This document shows, piece by piece, positions 1-11,880 of a stretch of DNA of 64,000 nucleotides (position 1 is its first letter; every line of letters starts with the position of its first letter). The notes under the pieces are model-generated. The model was not told where the DNA came from and did not search any database. It saw nothing but the letters and a program-made list of their open reading frames with translations. Made by a program: the position numbers and the translations under genes. The stretch covers positions 1 to 64,000 of the forward strand of contig JAMKCH010012705.1 of assembly GCA_023653785.1 (NCBI GenBank). The letters are read 5' to 3'. This stretch comes from Ophioderma brevispina (taxonomy: Eukaryota > Echinodermata > Ophiuroidea > Amphilepidida > Ophiodermatidae).

Positions 1-942
1 GATTTTGTATTGATTTAATGCTCAAAATGGCATCAAAGTCCAAGAAATAGCTCAAATGGAGTGTGTAAATCTAGGTTAAAACAAATTCCATGGTAAATAT
101 GGCACGGGCCCTGGGTCTCGGATAGATCGTACCATTAACAGATCTGGATGGATGCGTCGGTACCATTTCATCCCGTTTCTGTCTCGCGGATAGGGTCACC
201 GCGACGAAAAAACCCGTGGAACTCGGTGGTTAACCGACTCCTTGCTACATGTTTACCCCCAGGTTAATAAGTATTGTCATTCTTTCCACAGAACTTGAAA
301 CCAAAATGTCGACCACACACACTACATACCACAAGGCTAAACGGTAGCTATACAGAGAATTATGCTTGTAATTTGACTGCCTTAGAATAGTTAAAGAACA
401 AAAATAGTCCACACACTTCATGAGGCCCAGGCTTTGGAAATTAAATACAACATTTCTTAAAGGTAGTATAATTATGCTAATCAGATCAAGAATATTATAG
501 GTAAAACCGTTAGGAGTGCCATGGAAATGCATCAAAATATACCTGGGGAAAAATGATTTTAAGGAAGAAACTAAAATTTACTGAAAAAACAGGATTAACT
601 AACTGGTGAAGGACAATTAAATTCAAGCAATGCAATCAATCAATTTATTTGGAACTTCATCATCCCAGCGGACACGACAAGGAACATGCAATACAGAGTA
701 TAATCAATATGATAAAGTAATGTGTACAAACAGCAAAATATTTAAAACAAGCCAGTGATATAGAAAATAAGTGAAACTGTGAATGTTAAGATCGAGGTCA
801 CTGCTAAACCGCAGGGCGTGAAGGTGCAGTGGCACTTTTAAAGTTCTACAATTTGTATGCAAAATATAAATATCACAAGATACATGTCACATAAAAAGAC
901 AAGACAACCAGGACAAAAACAAACATGTTAAAAAACTTTTTA
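1..942. other. Unassigned A+T-rich sequence
   Basis: I see no gene, RNA or repeat boundary that I can support here. Only short chance frames occur, and none has a recognisable domain. A slightly G+C-richer patch at about 100-240 is the only compositional feature. Confidence 0.5.
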
Positions 943-1260
943 AAAAAAGAAAAGGGAGGGAAGGGGGGAGAGGAAGGAAGGAGGAAAGAAGGGGGGAAGG
1001 AAGGAAGGAAGGAGGGGAAGGAGGAGGGAAGGAAGGAAGGACAGGAGGAAGGAAGCGAGGGAGGTGAGGGAGGGAGGGAGGGAGGAGGGAGGGAGGAGGG
1101 CGGGAGGGAGGGAGGGAAAGGACCAGCAGGAAGGCAGACAATGGACTAAAGGAGTAAAGGGTAGAGGAGGGAGAAGCACGGGAAGGATAGAGAGAGAGGG
1201 AGAGATAAGAAATGAAGGAAAGACAAAAAGGAAAAGGACGGGGGGAAGGAAGGGCTAAAA
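943..1260 (+). repeat. Purine-rich GGAAGG/GGGAGG low-complexity tract
   Basis: About 300 bases are almost pure A and G on the plus strand, built from GGAAGG, GGGAGG and GAAGGAAGG units with a few pyrimidine interruptions. Long polypurine-polypyrimidine tracts of this kind can form triplex (H-DNA) structures and vary in length. The open frames here on both strands (Gly/Arg/Glu/Lys-rich or Pro/Ser/Leu-rich) are by-products of the composition and should not be called genes. Confidence 0.93.
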
Positions 1261-2129
1261 GAGAAAGGAAGTAAGACGGAACGGGGAGGGAAATAATATG
1301 ACAATCATGAAGGAATAGAAAAAGCCAAGTCAAGGAAAAAAAAAAGTGGAACGTTATCAGAAGTACAGCAGAGTAAGATATTGATGATGTCCTTCTTCAT
1401 TTTCGATTGAATTTGGCAGGGAGAGAGGGAGAAGATTTAGAGTCATGGAAGAAGATTCCAGAGCAAGGGTTCTTGAGTTCTAGAAGTTGTTGCTGGCAAG
1501 GACAGGGTTCGTAGCAGTGAGGAAGGACACATCCCTATATTGGGTATAATGATGAGATGAAAGTCGATGTTAAAAAAGTCCTCATTCGAGAAGATACTAG
1601 GGAGAAGCCCGTCGTGATTGAACTGATACATGAAGGTTACCAATTGAACTTGTAAATATCATGTATTTTCAAAGTTGAAAAGGAGGAGCACAACGGATCA
1701 GTGTGATCAAGCCACAGGACAGAATTGGTCAGGTCCGTATAACGTTCTTTGAAGGAGAAATAAAGAATCAAGATTAGCGTTGTTAGGATCACACAAGATC
1801 ATAGCAGCATAAGAACAAATACGGGCGGACAAGCGAATTATAGAGGAGTTTTAGGGAATCGAGGAAGAAATGGACGGACTTTACGGATAATGCCATTGTA
1901 TTTGGAGACAATTTTAGAAAAATTCAAAAAAAGAAAAAACATAAAAATAATAAAATTATAATCAATAATAGGCTAGGAATTAGTTGTCTCAACCTGTTGG
2001 ATAGATGTGTATCAATTTTAATAGTCGATTTGATGTTAGGTTTATTGCTATGTTTTTTTGAAGATCTTAATTTGTCTTTAAACATTCAGAGACAATTATT
2101 TTAATTTAAACCAATTAGAAATTTTATTA
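1261..2129. other. Unassigned sequence
   Basis: No gene is supported. The part next to 2130 could be the 3' untranslated part of the minus-strand LINE described next, but no diagnostic tail is visible. Confidence 0.4.
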
Positions 2130-2935
2130 AGGTCATCTTAATTATTAATTCTAAAGTTTTTGGGTCGTGATTTGATTGAAAAGAGAGAGTAGTAGCATCA
2201 GCAAAGAAAATAAAGTGGATTTTTAGAACAGAGTTGGAAGGTTAATTAATGTATAAGAAAAAGAGTAATGGGTATAGGATCGAGCCCTGAGGGAACTCAC
2301 ACGTAATGGGGGCAAGCTGGACAAGGTGTGTTGAAGAGGACGCGTTGACGTCAACAGAAAGAGAACTTCTGATCCAATTGTTGGCAAGGCCTCTGATACC
2401 ATAGTTGAAGTTGTGCAAAAGAATTTGTGATTTATGGTATCAAAGGCCTTACTTAACTCAAGAAAGATACCAACTGTATGTAGTTTTTTGTCCCAGTTGT
2501 CAGTTCATTAACAATAAGCTCATGAAAGTGCCCTAGGCGTTGATCAGTAGGCCGAAACCCGAATTGCTGTGGAGTCAGACTATTATGATGTTCGATGAAA
2601 TTGAAAATACGGGCCAATAAACAATTTTTCAAGAAGGGCTGGGATATCGCTTGGTTGAATAGATATAGGCTGTAGTGGTGTGATGAAATGTTGCTTATCT
2701 CCAGCCTGCAAATAGGGGAGAACATTAGATACTTTAAGTAGAGACGGAACAGTACCCGTTGAAAGGGAAAAGATTTTAAATATATGGGCGAGACTTGACT
2801 AATTGGGAGGATGATTTGCTTAAGCATATTATTGCTGATGTCATCAGCAACCGCTGTATAACTGCTATTCAGCTTAGTCAGCTTAGATGTTAGCTCACTA
2901 ATTTCCTCAGCAGTTGGTCGGGGTGCGGAATAAAC
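2130..2935 (-). pseudogene. Decayed non-LTR retrotransposon reverse transcriptase (jockey-like)
   Basis: Read on the minus strand, this stretch follows a LINE reverse transcriptase from the N-terminal linker to the catalytic core. It starts with a PTAEEIS block and an NNMLKQIILPIS stretch near 2840, then shows LTPQQFGFRP near 2560, a CEFPQGSIL block near 2280-2305 (family norm GVPQGSILG), and FFADATTL near 2190-2210, where the catalytic YADD has become FADA. Frames change several times and stops occur, so no protein is made. The order and wording of the motifs fit jockey/CR1-group elements. No endonuclease domain or 3' tail is seen, so this is an internal fragment. The clade is an inference; the LINE identity is firm. 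Confidence 0.83.
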
Positions 2936-3604
2936 TACAGGATGTTATAGGATGACAGAGGATGCTTGAAATCTTTAGATGTTCAGAGATTTTTTCCGCA
3001 AGAACTTTACCGATATTCGCAAAATTCTGGCTATTCCTTGATATGCAGTGCAAAAGTTATCCAACTAGTGTTAAACTCATAATCAGCTGCAAGAGAAAAT
3101 TCTTTAAGTGTTTATATAAAAAAAGCAATAGCTTTTTTATACGTGCCAAACCTCAGGGGGTTGAAGGAGTACGGGAGAAAAGAGTAGAGGTATTTTTAAT
3201 TTAAAAAAAAAACACACTTGAAATTTCAGAACTAAGGATATTCTTAATGCGGAAGCGGTTTTTTTTTAAAAATTTGATCCATGTACAAAACTTTAAGATA
3301 ATAGTGCATGAAGAGGTCTTTCTGCAACAACCCCTCCGGAGCTAGATAGTGATAGTTGTTTTAAACTTGTGAAAGTCGATTAAACAAATGGGGAATGTTG
3401 CAAAGCTGTCGGGTCAATGTCCAATGATAAACTTGAGAACCTGAAATGAAATTAGTGGTCCGCTCGTGACCCTTTAATATTTTTTGGCGATAATTTACAC
3501 TCGTGCCTAAAAAGGATAAATATTTGACATATATCGGGAAAACTGGAGCCATCTCACTCCGGAAACGTAGATGATAAAATTATTTAATAATTACAAAAGT
3601 CCGC
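2936..3604. other. Unassigned sequence
   Basis: Between two LINE remnants of opposite orientation. The short frame at 2962-3204 has no recognisable domain. I see no RNA or repeat here. Confidence 0.4.
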
Positions 3605-5060
3605 TTGCAAAACGTATGAAAACTTGTCCTTGACGAGATTATACATCAGGATCAGACGGTTTTTAAAGGGTCGGCCCTATATGGGCGACGAAAATGTTAG
3701 ATTACTTTTGGGTATCATAACTTTTACAGATGTGAGAATATTACTGGTTTTGCCTTTGTTATTGATTTTGAAAAGACATTTGATAACATTAGTTGGAATT
3801 GTTAAAAATCTGTAAAATTGGTTTTGGCCCCCAGTTCCAGAGAGATGGTTAATATTATATATAACGGAGCTGAAAGTTGCGTTATTATAAATCAATGGAC
3901 TGTCTCTCATTTCTTCAAAAATTTGAACGGTCTCGCAAGGTGGCGGTGTGTCGTCTTGCATTTTTTTTGATAGTTCAGAAATTTTAAGCCATTCAATCCG
4001 TGTACAAGAAAATAAAAGGTATAAAAACATTCTTCTTGGTCTCAGTGGTGAATTAAAAAAAATTAGATATTAAAATGACACCATTATATATTAGGACTGT
4101 ACAAATGGACTCTTACAAGACCATTGGAGCGTTTGAAAATTTTCAGTTTAATGTATTTTTGGTTGCATATAAGCTATAATAATAAAAGTACGATTTATAT
4201 AGAAGAAATTCAATGTGTTAATTGTGAAAAAAGACAGATGAATTGATCAAACGATCCCTTTTTTTTATTTAGGTTTGGCATATCTTCCTGATATGGAAAC
4301 ATCATATGGTGATGTTAACTTTAACAAGCGAATTGCTGATATAAAGAAAGAAACCTGCAAAGAGAAGATGAGAAATCGGCCTGTGGGTAAGAGCACTTGA
4401 TCAAACTTGCTGTGTCTAAACTTGGAGTATCCTTTTCCAAACCCTCCAGAGCAATTTTAGAGATGATAGTATTTTGTTTAATTTTTAGTGGAAGATTAAG
4501 ATTAAGAGAAGGACTGTGATCCTAAATATGTTTTACCTAAGGGAGGTTAAGTATTACGGATTGCAATCATTTTTTATGTTTTTAAATTGTCTGGATCAAA
4601 ATGTTTATTGCAATAATCACGATGTTAATTGGAAATTGCTGTTCATAAATCCAATTCAGGCTTTTAGATTGCTATTTAAATGTTAATTTTCAAATAAACC
4701 ATGAATTCTTTAAACGAATATATTAAGAACCCTTTGGTAAAAGGTATTGTGAAATACTGGGCTACCGTATTCTCAATGAAGATTGGTGTTATTCTTTTAT
4801 TAAAGGTGATAATAAGGCAGTCTTCTGGAAAACTGGTTTAATCTGGTCTTGTGTATATAAAAGACATCATGTCGGATTAATTTGAATTTTTGATGTAAAA
4901 AAAGCTGCAGGAGGTATTCTCTAGCAATATAAACTCAAGTATTACAAACTCATTCTGCATTCCTCAGAATGGAAAGATATAGCATTAAATAACATGTTCA
5001 TGCTGACACATTGGATTGTTCTGGTGTCGACCAATTTTTGCTATATGGGGATTAAGAATA
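3605..5060 (+). pseudogene. Decayed L1/Tx1-like non-LTR retrotransposon, RT to C-terminal region
   Basis: The plus strand carries the L1/Tx1 order of conserved blocks in shifting frames. An FLKGRPYMGDEN block lies near 3660-3690 (family: FLKGRYIGEN), FVIDFEKTFDNISW near 3750-3795, an NGAESCVIINQW block near 3860-3900, and a decayed ADD box near 4075. The conserved C-terminal part follows: WKIKIKRRTVI near 4490-4525, then LREVKYYGLQSFF (family: GGLKMVDIESF) and the NNHDVNWKLL block near 4610-4640. Many stops and at least three frame changes make it dead. The 5' ORF and endonuclease are not seen. The retention of the whole RT plus C-terminal region argues for an old insertion. Confidence 0.82.
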
Positions 5061-6030
5061 AAAAATAATTGTTAAAAACAAGTTTCTTGATATTACCGCC
5101 ACTTCTCCAAAAACTCCTTTTACCTTACCAGTCGAGTCACAATAGACTCACAAAACTACGAATTTCATTTCAAAGTTCTCCACAGACTTATGCTACAAAG
5201 TTTATTTTGTTTAAAATTGGGCTTTTTTTAACTTTTTGGTAATGATATCGAGACTCTTGAGTTACTCAGGAGTTACTCTGTATAGGTTTATAGAGTGCAA
5301 CTTAACGTGCAAAAGCTTATATCTCAAATAATGCTTTATGAACTTTGTTACGTAAAACTTGCTTTTGGTATATCCAATGCTCCTGATATTTGTATGCCAT
5401 CTGGTATGATATCAGGTTCAATTTGTGGAAAATATTCAAAAGCAGTGGTATAATGGTTTTAAACATATTGAGAAAATATAAAATATAAAAAAGCCTTTTT
5501 CAAAAAAATGATAAAAAAACACGTTTTTAACCTAATTGTGTACCCTTAGCATCCTTAAACTATAACTAAATTTGGTATCATCTTCATAGACAAATTGATT
5601 GGCTTTTAAATGACGAAAACGGTACTATTTTTGGAGGTTGTAAACAAAAGTTATACATAAAAAAACATGTTTTAGGTAAAAAGCGGCCATTGGACGCATC
5701 TTGGATTTTGATTTTTTCGCAAACGGGCTTAGTTAATCCAACATAACTTTTCATACCCCCCAACATATACCACTATGCATGTATGGGGTCAAAAATGTTA
5801 GAGAGAAGAGGCGTAAGAGTCAAACTTTTTAAGCGAGATACGGATTGAGGGCTCCTGGACTATATGCCACTGTACTAATATCGTATAGTGGGCTGGGTAG
5901 CGTTTATAATTGCGAGAGGACGTGAATTTTAAATTGTTTAAACTAAATCTTCAAGAAAAATTTTGTGAACACATTTTGGTAAAAACACATTGTAAAAACA
6001 CCATACTGTAACAAGTTCTGGGCGAAATTG
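5061..6030. other. Unassigned A+T-rich sequence
   Basis: No gene, RNA or repeat edge that I can support. The first 100-200 bases may still belong to the preceding LINE (its 3' end was not located). Confidence 0.4.
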
Positions 6031-6034
6031 GTAT

Positions 6035-7505
6035 CAAGCTGATTTTTAACACAGACATGAAGAATACATCATCAACAAACATATTCCAAAATCACAATGA
6101 ATCCCCTGTGGGGAAAACATTTTATCCAAGATGGCCGCCAAATAGCTTAAATGCATATAATTCGCTAGATCTGGCTTCTCAAGTAGATTGTGTTGATGAC
6201 TTTAGTATCAAATTAAATTATTCCATGTTTTCCTTAGTGTTTGAAATTCAAATGGCCGCCTGACACATAATTGCGTTATCTAAACTTCAGAACAAGGACA
6301 AAGAGGAATAAAGAAGAAACAAACAAAAATAAATTATATCGAATTAATATATATATAAGCGAATAATTAAAAAATGACTAAATGATTATAAATGAATAAT
6401 ATAAATAAGGGAATAAATAAATAGATATAAATAAATAAAGGAGAAAATTTTGTAAAAGGGACGGGTACAAAAGACGGAACCTGAATTGATGTAATAAAAA
6501 GTCCTCGTGAGGTGTTTTCACACCCAAATGTTATTTGTCTCCCAATTTTGGCGATTCATCTTTAATTTTCACACTACAGGTTCCATTTCTGTACTTGGTT
6601 TTGTTAAAAAGTAGAAATATATATGGCCTATTGTTTTATGCCATTCTGGCAGACACGACGGTAGGCTATAATATCATGCGGTTTTTATGTGAACAGTTAT
6701 AAGCGAAAAAAACGGTCCATTATACTAACTTGTGAGACAATTTCTTTGGAATGAGTATTATATTGAGCGGCCTCGCCTACGGTTCTCATTGTGCAGTTTT
6801 GAGAAATTGCATTCCGATTAAGAATTTCAAATAACATAACACCCCAAGTAATTCTCTTTCTAATAGACTAAAGATGACTAAAATTACTAATAATTGGTAA
6901 TTAGAACAATCCCGTTTCGGGATTATTGCTTTTAAACAACCTTCCTATATATGCGACAGTTTGACCGAGCTTCCTTGCAGGAGACTGCAAAGGAAAATAT
7001 ATGTCAGTGAGAAGATAATTATATGTGATTACAGCAAGTTGGCAGCCATTTTGGTGGCCATTTTGGATTTATGAGTTAAGGAAAACATCAATGATTTAGA
7101 TTTAAACAAAAACTGAATTCTTTGAACCTCAAAACATATTCAAAAACATGAGATATAGCTAATTATATAAAATGGCGGCCATTTTGGATTTTGGCGTGAA
7201 GGAAGTCATCAGTGATTTAGATTTGTACATAATTGGATTCTTTGACCCCCAAAACATATTCCAAAACACTAAAATCATCAACATCTACTTTAAAAGCTGA
7301 AATATGGCTAATTTGGCGGCCATCTTGGATAAAAAAAATTCCCCAAGGGGGATTTATGGGGATTTTGGATATGTTGTTGTATGATGCATTCTGCTTATCT
7401 GGTGCAAAAATCAGCTCAATAACCATTTTTTCTGGGTCAAAACCCCCAGGGACCACACTATTTGCCGTTGAAATTTTACTTACGAAAAATTCCGGTCATT
7501 GATGG
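6035..7505 (+). repeat. Dispersed repeat with GGCGGCCAT motifs (copy 1)
   Basis: This segment is collinear with 41735-43030. Shared landmarks in the same order are CAAGATGGCCGCCAAATAG (6130), a T/A-rich TAAATAAATA patch (6390-6440), GGGACGGGTACAAAAGACGG (6458), TATTATATTGAGCGGC near 6750, CCTATATATGCGACAG (6943), three ATGGCGGCCATTTTGG blocks (7050-7190) and TTGGCGGCCATCTTGG (7312). The end (7385-7460) is also shared with 51375-51447. Divergence with many small indels shows an old, non-recent duplication. No coding capacity is visible; the family is unnamed to me. Confidence 0.8.
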
Positions 7506-8226
7506 GGTACATCAACACGACCATATAGCAGGAAAAATTAAAATAGATTGTGCGGATTCAAAATGGCGGTCCAAAACATATTTTAATGTCGCGCATCAAA
7601 TTCCTTCTGCCGAAATATGAAAGAAAACATTTCTCCGAAGCACTTTTTCCATCGATTTTGGCTCATAATGGGAGAACATAAATACATTTACATTGCTGAA
7701 ATAAAAAAAAGTTACTCCAGTACGATTTAAGGGACAAAACAAATTTGAATAGCGCCACCAAAACACCATAACCATTGATTTTTTTCCACCAAAATATGAG
7801 CAACTGATATTTAGGCAATTACATAAAATCTCGCCCGCAAAAATAATTTGGTGTTAAAGCTGGCGCGTTAAAACAAATCTTGGTCCACCCAGGGAGCCAA
7901 TTCCCTGTTAGGGTTAACACATTTTTAAACAAATAAGATGAAACTGTGCTGGCACAACTAATAAGCAATAATGAAAATCAACACAGCATTTAGTCTAATT
8001 TACTTATAGTGGACCAGAGGAAATGGATTATAGTATAGACCCTTAAAGAAACACCTGAAATCTAAAATGTATACATATCTTCTTCTTCAGCACAAATAAT
8101 ATAGCAGGGATAATAATAGAACGGAAGAAAATAGAAATATTATTTTTGGAGGGATTGGGGGAAAACAATGCCGGTCAAATGAATCCAGAGAGAATTGACG
8201 AAAGGATTTATTAATTTATTCTTGAG
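7506..8226. other. Unassigned sequence
   Basis: No supported gene. ATGGCGGTCC at 7562 suggests that the preceding repeat family may extend some way in, but I could not follow it against the other copies. Confidence 0.35.
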
Positions 8227-8248
8227 TTTTTTTTTTTTTTTTTTTTTT
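8227..8248 (+). repeat. T22 homopolymer
   Basis: Twenty-two consecutive T. This run has no duplicated flank that I could find, unlike the T runs at 19147, 21822 and 38416. Confidence 0.97.
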
Positions 8249-9257
8249 AAACAAATTCAAAAATTTTATATCCGGTAGAGAGATTATTATATAACCTACT
8301 TTAATATTTGTTTCTATGATGTATAGCACACACTGATTAAACATTTTGAATACCACTCTCTTCGGCTGCCGATAACTTTGTTTTAAAAGCAGAGTAGGAT
8401 TGTCTCGAAACACACGTCATTCTGTTGTAATTACAGATCAATGTCTGATGGAAAAGGGATTAGACGTGACTTTGTTGTTGAAGCAACTTGGAAAGTACGG
8501 TACAAGGTTCCTATTGATACCAAATCTCTAGTTGATAAAGGCTGTTGTGGAGAGAAATGAATCCGAGCGGTCAAAATAATGATTTCTTGCACAGAAAATA
8601 TTTCTTCAGAGTCGGGAGCGGACTTGGTAGATAGACTCAGTTCACATATGCTCGTCTCAAATTTCTTTACAGCCAGGCTAATTAATTTAATATGGATATA
8701 AAGAAGACAATTTGCTCAGGCCCTTTGCATGTTGTCTTTTTGGATTACTCCATCTCATATTGGATGGTGGTATTTCCAATTACCATGCTGCAGACACAAT
8801 GTGCTCAAAAAAAGTGATCAGAATATCATGAAGACTTCCGTTACCATATCAATCCTGCTGACTTCCCAAACTCTTGAATTGGAACCTCAGCACAAGGCTG
8901 AGCAGCTTCGCTGAACAACTTGCCGGGACTTTGGGCTATTATAAGTAGCCCGATATCCAATAAGGATTTATGAAAAGCTGTTGTAGCGGACATTGGAAAA
9001 TCAGAACTTAAGTTTTGGCATAAAAACAAGTCATTTCAAAGTGCGACTAGATTATTTATCACAAAAATTCACACCACACACAACAAAAAGTAAAAACGCG
9101 ATTGCCAGACACCCTCGAGCGGCCCGATCGATGAAGGTGGCAAGGGAAGTACGACAATGATTTTTTTTTTTCCACAAAACAAAATAAATGCTAACCTCTT
9201 GCAAACTGCCAAAAAGAAAAAAAAGAAAAAACAATGACAACCTAGCAGCCTGTCTAA
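8249..9257. other. Unassigned sequence
   Basis: Short frames only, for example at 8729-8914, with no recognisable domain. No RNA gene or transposon edge identified. Confidence 0.4.
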
Positions 9258-9745
9258 AAAAAATGTTGGTACCAACCCATAAAACGATTTTTTTTCAATA
9301 TAATCTCAATATAAATAAGTCGTAATGTACATCACATTAAAGAAGGGGTGAAAATACCAGGTTGCCGGTTTTGTTGTTCATATCATTGCGGTTTCAATCG
9401 AGAAATAAACTTCAGTTTAATTGCGTGAAAACACAAAAATCGAGGTTGTGCCCACTTTCTGTTGAGTGAAAACGGTGATAGAAATTTGTTATGTTAAACA
9501 TCAGTTATTCACCACCTTGAGCAGAAGAACATCTTTTAAAAAGGGATTAACTTTCTCATAGCAACTCAAAAAAGTTGACTTAATGCGTGGACGTTATGAT
9601 CAGTAAGTTCTGGCTGTAAGATAAAGTGGATAAACATTCGACATACGGTTCTTTTGTTAGAAGAGAAACCATGAGCGTACAGCCGGCGGTACCAACAACC
9701 TGTAGGGGAGTTTTATGGTCTTGAAGTATCATGAAGTTTACGCAA
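9258..9745 (+). repeat. Long direct repeat A, copy 1 (partner 13185-13567)
   Basis: Shared blocks in order with 13185-13567: GTACATCAC then TTAAAGAA, a GTTTCAATCGAGA block, AACACAAAAATCGAG, GTGCC then CACTTTCTG, AAAAAGGGATTAACTT, AGTAAGTTCTGGCT, AAGATAAAGTG and TATGGTCTTGAA. Copy 1 is about 100 bases longer through small indels. There is no coding potential. It may be one transposon family or a local duplication. Confidence 0.8.
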
Positions 9746-10595
9746 TTCCTACAACATTGATACTTTGCTGCCAAATTCAAATTTTATTGACTTCAATTAA
9801 TTAGTAATGCATTAAAGTAGTGCAAATATTCTTAAACCCTTCTTTGGCTTGGAACAATAGTGTTTATTTGGTTGCAATGAATTACCTTCTGGCATGATGT
9901 TAACAGATACCAATTTTGAAATTTAAATCAAGTTTTTTAATTTTTTAGTTTTTTAATTTGATTTTTTAGTTTATTATTTTATGAAAGATGAGATTATCAT
10001 GAACTGAGTGATTATGTTGACTATTAAACTTGTGTCGATAAAATAGGATTCGTTTGTTTACTTTAATCGGGTTTGTTTCTCTTGTCAAGTTCCAATCTTT
10101 TGTTTGAGTGTTAAGACAGCATGCAAAAATGGGCGACGAATCACTTGCCCAAGGAAAAAGTGGCACCAAATCGATTTGGGTATCGCATTTTAAATTGATA
10201 TATCTCGGATTGACAAAAGCAAATAAGATGAAACAAACACCATTGGAAGCCCGGTCTTTGTTATTAAATTATGCAAAGTAAGCAGGACTTTTTGAAAATG
10301 TCATATTAACCAAATTTTCTGATTGTACCATTTTTTGAGAAAGGCTATGTAGAATCAGTACAAAACTGCTGGATGCCAGTCCAAGATTCGGATCAAGTCT
10401 ACACTGCGCGCGACTGTGATGTACACAGCAGAGAATTCCTCGTAGGAGTTTGAATGTCAAGTGGAAATCGCTGAAAAAACATGCGATTTCATATTTTCTT
10501 TCACATGAAAACGAAGCCGGAATATAATATTAGGAATTTCACAGTTAGATCAAGGAAAACCTAGTCAATCAAAACATTTATTCGCTAACTCTCTA
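9746..10595. other. Unassigned sequence
   Basis: No supported feature. Stretches of TTTTTAGTTTTTTAATTT near 9935-9970 are simple A/T sequence. Confidence 0.4.
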
Positions 10596-10597
10596 AA

Positions 10598-10930
10598 TGT
10601 AAACGAGTGCAAATTTCACTCCCAAAAAGAGTGAAAACTCTTGTAAACTATTCCAAAATGAGTGGTTTGTACTTACAAAGGGTGCATTCCACTCAAAAAG
10701 AATAAAAATCACTCAAATAGAGTGGATTTCACTCCGTTTGAGGAGTTAAACGATGGACAACACTTTTGAGGAGTGACTGAGTGAAACGAAGGACAAGGAC
10801 AACACGTTGAGGAATTTTTTTCGGAATAACGACCGTTCGGAACAAAAAAACCTATCTACCAATGACCATGGGAACAATGAGCATTCGAATAAAAATCTTT
10901 CGGAACAAAAAACCCTCGGCAAAAAGCGGC
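10598..10930. repeat. Short-motif repeat region (ACTC/GAGT and TTCGGAACAAAA)
   Basis: The motif CACTC and its complement GAGTG recur about every 15-30 bases from 10610 to 10780, so the region can fold on itself. It is followed by three TTCGGAA/CGGAACAAAAAA units (10820-10910). The unit boundaries are loose. It looks like the interior of a foldback element or a degenerate minisatellite. Confidence 0.5.
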
Positions 10931-10944
10931 CATACCCGTCTTAG

Positions 10945-11880
10945 TGGACGTCAAAGTCAGAGAAAACCCCTTAAACACACGGAGCCTTGTGACCACAAGT
11001 GATCTGAAATAACAACTTTTTAATACCTGATTTAATCAGGAGATTGGTTGAGGAATTGTGAATGTCCAAAAACACAAATACAATTTAATAATGATACACC
11101 TAATGCTAGGATTTTACACTTTAACAGTTCACTTATGTCTAAAATTAAAGAAGCGTTGCAGTTCAAAGTTAATATGTCCTCACAGTGAAGACTCCAAAAT
11201 GACAGCATGCAACGTCATATTAATATCCACAGGAAATATATAATGTAATCCATGGGAATCTTCTCAGTCCTGAAGATAACTTTGTCCAGCAGTTCAAGAC
11301 GACGGGACGGTGTCCTTCGAAGACATTAATATTCCAGTCCGGGATACAATCACCACCATTTCTATTTGTCACAAATGTCCACTTTTAGGCCCACAATTTG
11401 GAATCTTATTTTGATACCCAGCACTTTTGGCTTCAAAGACGACATAGCATTTCGCTGACGTGGTATCTAAAAGTATAATAAATCCAAGCACTATGTACTG
11501 CACAGATCTACATTAAATTTGTAGGTCATAACTAGCTATAACAACCAGCTACAGGCTACTGGCAAGGTTTCAAATTGGCAAAAATTATCCACAACAGATT
11601 CCCCACTACTTAAAATAAGATATTGCACATATCAGTGCATAAACATAGCCTAACACGGCCAATTGGATCACACCTATTATCTACCTATTATCTACCTAAT
11701 CTCAGTAGTTTTGCATCACACAGCGGATGGAAAAAAAACCCTTGGTATTTAGAGCACGCTCAATCTCATTTTGTGAATAAACCAAACTCTCTTGGGTTTC
11801 CTTTAAGTAAACCAGTTGTATTTTTAAGATCACTCACATCCCAGAATGTTTTAGATCCGATCTATCTGTAAATTGAACAT
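10945..11880 (+). repeat. Long direct repeat B, copy 1 (partner 54825-55800)
   Basis: Collinear with 54825-55800 over about 0.9 kb. Shared words in order include CAAAGTCAGA, GAGCCTTGTGA, ATATGTCCTCACAG, GAAGACTCCAAAAT, CCATGGGAATCTTCT, CCAGCAGTTCAAGACGACGG and TGCATAAACATA. Identity is clearly below that of a recent duplication, with numerous indels. Neither copy keeps an open frame across the aligned part, so conservation looks like shared transposon ancestry, not a gene. Confidence 0.8.

Noticed and set aside
887..1333. 148-residue minus frame rich in Pro/Ser/Leu and overlapping plus frames
   Set aside because: Composition artefact of the purine tract at 943-1260; no domain.
3677..4030. 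117-residue minus frame
   Set aside because: Shadow of the plus-strand L1/Tx1-like RT, whose motifs are read on the other strand.
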